Positions 59,688 to 64,000 of a stretch of DNA of 64,000 nt are shown in pieces. How positions within the stretch are numbered: position 1 is the stretch's first letter; each line of letters begins with the position of its first letter. This stretch comes from JAGQNP01 sp038257245. GTDB lineage: Bacteria; Patescibacteriota; Saccharimonadia; Saccharimonadales; JACQNP01. Location of the stretch: positions 23,135 through 87,134 of the forward strand of contig JBBSJL010000003.1 in NCBI GenBank assembly GCA_038257245.1, read 5' to 3'. The notes under the pieces were generated by a model, which did no database searches, had not been told where the DNA came from, and saw nothing but the letters and a program-made list of their open reading frames with translations. The position numbers and the translations under genes were made by a program.

Positions 59688-61469
59688 ATGAACCAAGAAC
59701 ACATCAGGAACTTTTGTATAATCGCACATATTGATCATGGCAAAAGCACTTTAGCGGATCGTTTATTAGAGATAACCGCAACTGTACAGAAAAGAGACAT
59801 GAAGGCCCAGATGTTGGACAAAATGGATCTAGAACGAGAAAAAGGCATAACTATTAAGCTTGCCCCCGTCAGCATGAAATATAAAGAATACGAACTGAAT
59901 CTTATTGATACCCCAGGCCATGTGGATTTTAGCTATGAAGTGTCTCGCAGTTTACAGGCTTGTGAAGGCGCGATACTAATTGTAGATGCAAGCCAGGGTA
60001 TTCAAGCTCAAACTTTAGCCAATGTTTATTTAGCTATGGAAGCAGAACTAAAAATTATCCCAGTACTGAATAAAATAGACTTACCGGCTGCAGATGTAGA
60101 GCGTGTAAGCGCAGAAGTTGTCAGTTTGTTGGGCTGCGATCAAGACGAAATACTACACATATCTGCGAAAACAGGCCAAGGCGTAGAGGCTGTCTTAGAA
60201 AAAATAGTTAATGATGTGCCAGCTCCAAAAGGCGAAAGTAAAAACCCCACTAGAGCATTAATTTTCGATAGCTATTACGATGATTATCGGGGCGTAGTAT
60301 TATACATTCGAGTAATTGATGGCGCTGTAAATAAGTCTAGCCAGATAACAATGATGGCTACGGATGCTAATGGGATAGCGCTGGAAGTTGGCGTGTTGCA
60401 ACCTGATATGAAGTCACGCAATAATCTTGAAGCCGGAGAAATAGGCTACATTGTTACAAACCTAAAAAGTACACGTGAAGCCAAAGTGGGCGATACGGTT
60501 ACGATTCAGTCAAATCCTGCACAGCAGCCTTTGCCTGGGTATAAAGACGTAAAGCCATTTGTATATGCAGGTTTTTTCCCAGAGAGTAACGAATTTTATC
60601 AGGAGCTAAAAGACGCTATTGAAAAACTATCACTTAGTGATTCTGCACTGCAGTATGAACTAGAAAATTCAACTGTTCTTGGATTTGGGGTGCGTATAGG
60701 ATTTCTGGGATTGCTACACATGGATATTGTCAGGGAAAGATTAGAAAGAGAGTACGATCTTACACTCGTTATCACGAATCCTTCAACTGACTATCAAATA
60801 ACTATGACCTCCAGCCATGAAGTTGATATTAAATCTGCCGCAGACCTGCCAGACCCTGCAAATATTCAGGAAATTCGTGAACCATGGATTAAAGGCGAAA
60901 TTGTAGTACCAAAAGATTATGTTGGAGCAGTTATCCAGCTCATATCAAACAAAAGAGGTTTGCAAAAAAACATATCATTTGTCGATGCACAGCTGGCGTT
61001 GGTAGCTTTCGAGGCACCACTAGCAAACTTATTAACAGATTTTTATGATCAGTTAAAGAGTGTGACTAGTGGTTACGGCTCGTTTAATTACGAACTTGCG
61101 GATTACCGGGCTGAGGATTTGGTAAAACTAGACTTTTACGTAGCTGGCGAGAGAGTTGATGCTTTAAGTATTATGGTTCATCGAAGTGAATCACAATCGT
61201 TAGGTCGCGAAACGGTAGAAAAACTCAAAGAGGTCATTCCACGCCAGAACTTTGTTGTGCCTTTGCAGGCTGCAATTGGTGGCAAGTTTATTGCTCGTGA
61301 AGACGTAAAAGCTTACCGTAAAGACGTAACGGCCAAACTTTATGGCGGTGATGTGTCACGTCGGAAGAAATTACTTGCCAAACAAAAGAAGGGTAAAATC
61401 AGAATGAAACGATTCGGCAAAGTGGACATTCCGGCCGAAGCCTTCACGATCATGCTTAAACGAGATTAA
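59688..61469 (+). CDS. lepA: elongation factor 4 (LepA)
   Basis: 593 residues. GTPase G1 'IAHIDHGKSTLADR', G3 'DTPGHVD', G4 'NKID', switch I 'EREKGITIK', domain II-IV and the LepA C-terminal domain 'GGDVSRRKKLLAKQKKGKIR'. Back-translocating ribosomal GTPase. Length is the family norm. TATACT ends 9 nt before the ATG. Confidence 0.95.
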   Translation: MNQEHIRNFCIIAHIDHGKSTLADRLLEITATVQKRDMKAQMLDKMDLEREKGITIKLAPVSMKYKEYELNLIDTPGHVDFSYEVSRSLQACEGAILIVDASQGIQAQTLANVYLAMEAELKIIPVLNKIDLPAADVERVSAEVVSLLGCDQDEILHISAKTGQGVEAVLEKIVNDVPAPKGESKNPTRALIFDSYYDDYRGVVLYIRVIDGAVNKSSQITMMATDANGIALEVGVLQPDMKSRNNLEAGEIGYIVTNLKSTREAKVGDTVTIQSNPAQQPLPGYKDVKPFVYAGFFPESNEFYQELKDAIEKLSLSDSALQYELENSTVLGFGVRIGFLGLLHMDIVRERLEREYDLTLVITNPSTDYQITMTSSHEVDIKSAADLPDPANIQEIREPWIKGEIVVPKDYVGAVIQLISNKRGLQKNISFVDAQLALVAFEAPLANLLTDFYDQLKSVTSGYGSFNYELADYRAEDLVKLDFYVAGERVDALSIMVHRSESQSLGRETVEKLKEVIPRQNFVVPLQAAIGGKFIAREDVKAYRKDVTAKLYGGDVSRRKKLLAKQKKGKIRMKRFGKVDIPAEAFTIMLKRD

Positions 61470-61486
61470 ATTGATATACTTTTGAT

Positions 61487-62074
61487 ATGAAGGAGTTCAA
61501 TAGGGATCTAACTTTAGCTTTGATTTCTGAAAGCGGAGTTTTACCATTTTCGTATTCAGAGATTGACTCAGGGATTAGTTTTGGAGGTAGGATAATCGAA
61601 GTAACACCCGAATGGGAGTTAGATGCTCAACATATCTTGAGCGGCGAAAGGTTACTCCACGCCGACGAATTACTAAATCACACGCTAGTGTTTGGTGGGG
61701 TAGCCAGAATATTTGGACTGCCGTTAATGAGAAGAGGCATAGGCAAACTTAGTGATCAGCAAAAGGTTAAGCTTCAAGATAAGACGGCTGAGATTATGAA
61801 GACGGCATACGTAGAAGTTGCGCAGGGCCTGCACGGTGATAATTTTATAGAAGATCCACTTGATGGCAAATTCCGGGTCAATCTATTTACTTACCCAGCA
61901 CCAAATTTGATTATTGACGTACATACATCAATAGGTCCCTGGGCTGAGGGTGATATAGGAGAGCCAGGTTGGGATCATGGGTTTACTGAGCTTATAACTA
62001 ATAACGAAGAACTAGTAGAAGATAGGGCCGCATTGTTTGTAGGCCTTGGTTTCATCGCCGACCAAGTAGCATAA
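61487..62074 (+). CDS. hypothetical protein (195 aa)
   Basis: 195 residues, soluble. Contains 'RIFGLPLMRRGIGKLSDQQK' and 'IIDVHTSIGPWAEGDIGEPG'; the latter looks like a conserved active or binding loop but I recognise no family. TGATATACT ends 6 nt before the ATG (leaderless). Ends before a terminator. Confidence 0.55.
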   Translation: MKEFNRDLTLALISESGVLPFSYSEIDSGISFGGRIIEVTPEWELDAQHILSGERLLHADELLNHTLVFGGVARIFGLPLMRRGIGKLSDQQKVKLQDKTAEIMKTAYVEVAQGLHGDNFIEDPLDGKFRVNLFTYPAPNLIIDVHTSIGPWAEGDIGEPGWDHGFTELITNNEELVEDRAALFVGLGFIADQVA

Positions 62075-62082
62075 ATTCAAAA

Positions 62083-62119
62083 ATCCCCACTCTGCGAGAC
62101 GCTAAATGGGGATCTTTTT
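62083..62119 (+). terminator. Rho-independent terminator
   Basis: ATCCCCA (62083-62089) with TGGGGAT (62107-62113), then CTTTTTC. The loop contains a small secondary pairing. Confidence 0.8.
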
Positions 62120-62233
62120 CTAAAATTTTTGTTTGTACTTATAGTTTAACGCTTATTGTTATATTTGTAACCCATTTTTAGTATTTTCTACATATTTCTT
62201 TATGCTGATGCCGAATTCTGTTATATATGTACC

Positions 62234-62956
62234 ATGAACGAACTTAAGAATCTTGAGTTATTTAAGAAATTAATAAGAACCAATCAAGTATCACACGATA
62301 CAAGAGAGGTGCTAAATAACACACAGTTACTTTTACTAGCTGGTGTTACTTCATCTGGGCGAAACACTGTTGTAGGGGAATTATTAAAAACTGGCGACTA
62401 TCACTTTGTAATTTCTGACACAACTAGAAAACCCAGAGTGAACCATGGAGAGTTAGAAAAAAATGGCAATGAGTACTGGTTTAAAACAGAAGAACAATTT
62501 TTAGCTGGGTTTAAAAATGGCGAGTACCTAGAAGCAGCAATTATACACAATCAACAGGTTTCAGGGATTAGTGTTAAAGAAATAAAAGTAGCACATGATG
62601 AAAAACGTATAGCAGTAACTGACATTGAAATAGAAGGTGTAAAGAGCATAATCGGCATAAAATCGGATGCAAAATGTGTTTTTATGCTGCCTCCAAATTT
62701 TGACGAGTGGCTAAAAAGAATAGATGGCCGAGGTAAAATGGAGAAGACTGAACTCACGCGACGTCTTAAAAGTGCAGTAATAGAAATTGAAGATGCTCTG
62801 GATAAAGATTATTTTCAGATTATAGTTAATAATGAGTTTCATGAAACCGCAAAGCTCATCAAGAATATATTTAATGTGACACCAAACCAAACGCAGGCTA
62901 AGCACGTAGCCATACAGTTATTACGAGACGTGGAAAAATATTTAAGTAAATGCTAG
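62234..62956 (+). CDS. guanylate kinase-like protein with degenerate P-loop
   Basis: 240 residues. GMP-binding part is well kept ('FVISDTTRKPRVNHGELEKN', then 'YWFKTEEQFLAG', 'GEYLEAAIIHN'), but the P-loop is 'LLAGVTSSGRNTVVGELL', with Arg at the position of the invariant Lys. A true Gmk could not easily use ATP this way; it may be a divergent kinase or a GK-like binding domain. C-terminal 70 residues are helical and extra. TGTTATATA 6 nt before the ATG (leaderless). Confidence 0.7.
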   Translation: MNELKNLELFKKLIRTNQVSHDTREVLNNTQLLLLAGVTSSGRNTVVGELLKTGDYHFVISDTTRKPRVNHGELEKNGNEYWFKTEEQFLAGFKNGEYLEAAIIHNQQVSGISVKEIKVAHDEKRIAVTDIEIEGVKSIIGIKSDAKCVFMLPPNFDEWLKRIDGRGKMEKTELTRRLKSAVIEIEDALDKDYFQIIVNNEFHETAKLIKNIFNVTPNQTQAKHVAIQLLRDVEKYLSKC

Positions 62957-62964
62957 ATCAAAAA

Positions 62965-62991
62965 TTAGCACTCTTGACTACGGAGTGCTAG
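62965..62991 (+). promoter_or_regulatory. CIRCE operator and heat-shock promoter
   Basis: TTAGCACTC-N9-GAGTGCTAG, one base off the CIRCE consensus. The spacer contains -35 TTGACT (62974-62979), 17 nt before -10 TAAAAT (62997-63002). HrcA binding here would block the promoter of its own operon. Confidence 0.95.
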
Positions 62992-63026
62992 ACATATAAA
63001 ATAGGTTTAAGGATATCCTAAGTTTT

Positions 63027-63734
63027 ATGGCTGAATTAACTAAACGACAACAAAAAATATTAGCAGCTATTGTAGAGCAATATGCGGAAGTTGCTAGCCC
63101 TGTGGGGTCGAGTTTACTGTGTAAAGTTTTTGATGTATCATCGGCGACTATTAGGTCTGAAATGGCTGAACTTGAGCACTTAGGATATATTGGCCAGCCA
63201 CACACAAGCGCTGGAAGAGTCCCAACCGATAAAGGCTACAGATATTACGTTAATAGTATAGAAGATAGCAAAAACCATACAACAGACCAGCGTGGTGAAC
63301 GCGCGTTAACGGCACGAGTAGGAGATGGCGGTATACCTGAGCGTATGATCCGAAATGCCGTTGATACTCTAGTACAACTTACTCACAATTTAGGGATGGC
63401 CACCATAGGTGACCAGCTATACATGAGCGGACTTAGTAATTTATTTGGCCAGCCAGAGTTTATAAACGGAGCGCAAGTCCAGCAAGTTGCGAGGTTGCTG
63501 GATAATCTAGAACCATGGATTCGTGAAGCAGCACCGAATGAGCCACTCAGTGTTTATATCGGAAATGAAAACCCAATTGGTCGAAGTGCAGGGTGCTCAT
63601 TAATTATTTCTCGATTTAGGAGTAACTATTCTGACAAGAGCTATATTGGTGTGCTGGGCCCAACAAGGCAAAGTTACCGGGATGTTATGGCATTGGTCGA
63701 GCATGCAGGACGGTCATTAGAAGGAGCATTATGA
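63027..63734 (+). CDS. hrcA: heat-inducible transcription repressor HrcA, short form
   Basis: 235 residues versus about 340 in the norm. N-terminal winged helix 'KRQQKILAAIVEQYAEVASP' with 'SSATIRSEMAELEHLGYIGQ' (recognition helix) and 'HTSAGRVPTDKGYRYYV', then a shortened GAF-like domain ('PIGRSAGCSLIISRFRSNYS'). Internal segment of the normal protein is reduced. Controls the operon through CIRCE. TGA overlaps the grpE ATG. Confidence 0.9.
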   Translation: MAELTKRQQKILAAIVEQYAEVASPVGSSLLCKVFDVSSATIRSEMAELEHLGYIGQPHTSAGRVPTDKGYRYYVNSIEDSKNHTTDQRGERALTARVGDGGIPERMIRNAVDTLVQLTHNLGMATIGDQLYMSGLSNLFGQPEFINGAQVQQVARLLDNLEPWIREAAPNEPLSVYIGNENPIGRSAGCSLIISRFRSNYSDKSYIGVLGPTRQSYRDVMALVEHAGRSLEGAL

Positions 63735-64000
63735 GTAAAAAACAGCAACCAGAAGATCAACAACAACCCGCACAAGAACATCAAATCAACGATGGTTTGT
63801 CACCTTTAGAGGACCAAGTATTACTGTTAACGGAGGCCTTAAAAAGAGAACGAGCAGATTCAGAAAATATTCGTAGACGCCACGAAGAACAAATTACTGG
63901 CGTCCGAGAACACGTAAAAGCTGGTGTGGTTATCGACCTTTTGCCAGTAATAGATAATTTTGAACGAGCGCTAAAACATGTGCCAGAGGACTTAGAGAAA
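63731..64000 (+). CDS. grpE: GrpE co-chaperone (partial, runs off the window)
   Basis: ATG at 63731 after AAGGAG, overlapping the hrcA stop (ATGA). The first 90 residues show a Gln-rich start, then 'LTEALKRERADSENIRRRHE' and 'DLLPVIDNFERALKHVPEDL', the coiled-coil stalk and 'LLPVxDNFERAL' motif of GrpE, nucleotide exchange factor for DnaK. The 3' end lies outside the window; dnaK probably follows. Confidence 0.92.
   Translation, partial: MSKKQQPEDQQQPAQEHQINDGLSPLEDQVLLLTEALKRERADSENIRRRHEEQITGVREHVKAGVVIDLLPVIDNFERALKHVPEDLEK

Overview
The window looks like the chromosome of a Candidate Phyla Radiation bacterium (Patescibacteria), most likely Candidatus Saccharibacteria (TM7). The grounds are short compact genes, ATGA-type overlaps, an archaeal-type AspRS, many small conserved proteins of unknown function, and envelope/growth genes (MurC, MurJ, FtsB-like, LysM-Rpf) next to nucleotide-interconversion enzymes with no de novo purine pathway in view. 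TGA ends many genes, so the UGA-recoding lineages (SR1/Gracilibacteria) are unlikely. The phylum call is an inference; no rRNA is present.

Layout. 1-11 kb: DsbA-like oxidoreductase, CBS-domain membrane protein, aspS behind a structured leader, then a tightly overlapping run of small enzymes (two APH-fold kinases, MazG-like, alpha/beta hydrolases, epimerase, HAD, SRPBCC, peptidase E) ending in a DrrAB-type ABC transporter. 11-19 kb: envelope proteins of unknown function, including two paralogous acidic-tail/TM/beta-propeller proteins and a tandemly duplicated two-gene unit. 19-31 kb: mostly housekeeping (MscS, TsaC, MazG, NUDIX, MurC, MFS, Dus, FtsB-like) plus a CruF-like carotenoid protein.

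31.5-43 kb is an accessory region starting at the initiator tRNA gene. The last bases of that tRNA and its terminator (44 bp) recur at the 3' ends of three 157-bp repeats, and decayed pieces lie further downstream. Between repeats sit unrelated same-strand genes (nucleotidyltransferase, hydrolase, prolyl aminopeptidase, C39-like protease, YggT-like, GH10 xylanase, amidotransferase, pseudopilins), several with their own leaderless promoter. It resembles a gene-cassette array anchored on a tRNA; no integrase is visible. Two candidate structured RNAs, each with a near-consensus promoter, lie in this region.

43-64 kb returns to core functions: a prephenate-dehydratase-like protein, purA, guaB, a LysM-Rpf wall hydrolase, a DMT transporter, small ORFs, pyrB behind an apparent leader-peptide attenuator, guaA, tilS, ftsH, murJ, lepA, a degenerate guanylate-kinase-like protein and a CIRCE-controlled hrcA-grpE operon cut by the window end. 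PurA, GuaB and GuaA together convert IMP to AMP and GMP, and TilS fits the three CAU-anticodon tRNAs in the window.

A window-wide regulatory theme is extended -10 boxes (TGnTATAAT-like) lying 5-7 nt before the start codon of at least 16 genes, which implies widespread leaderless transcription.
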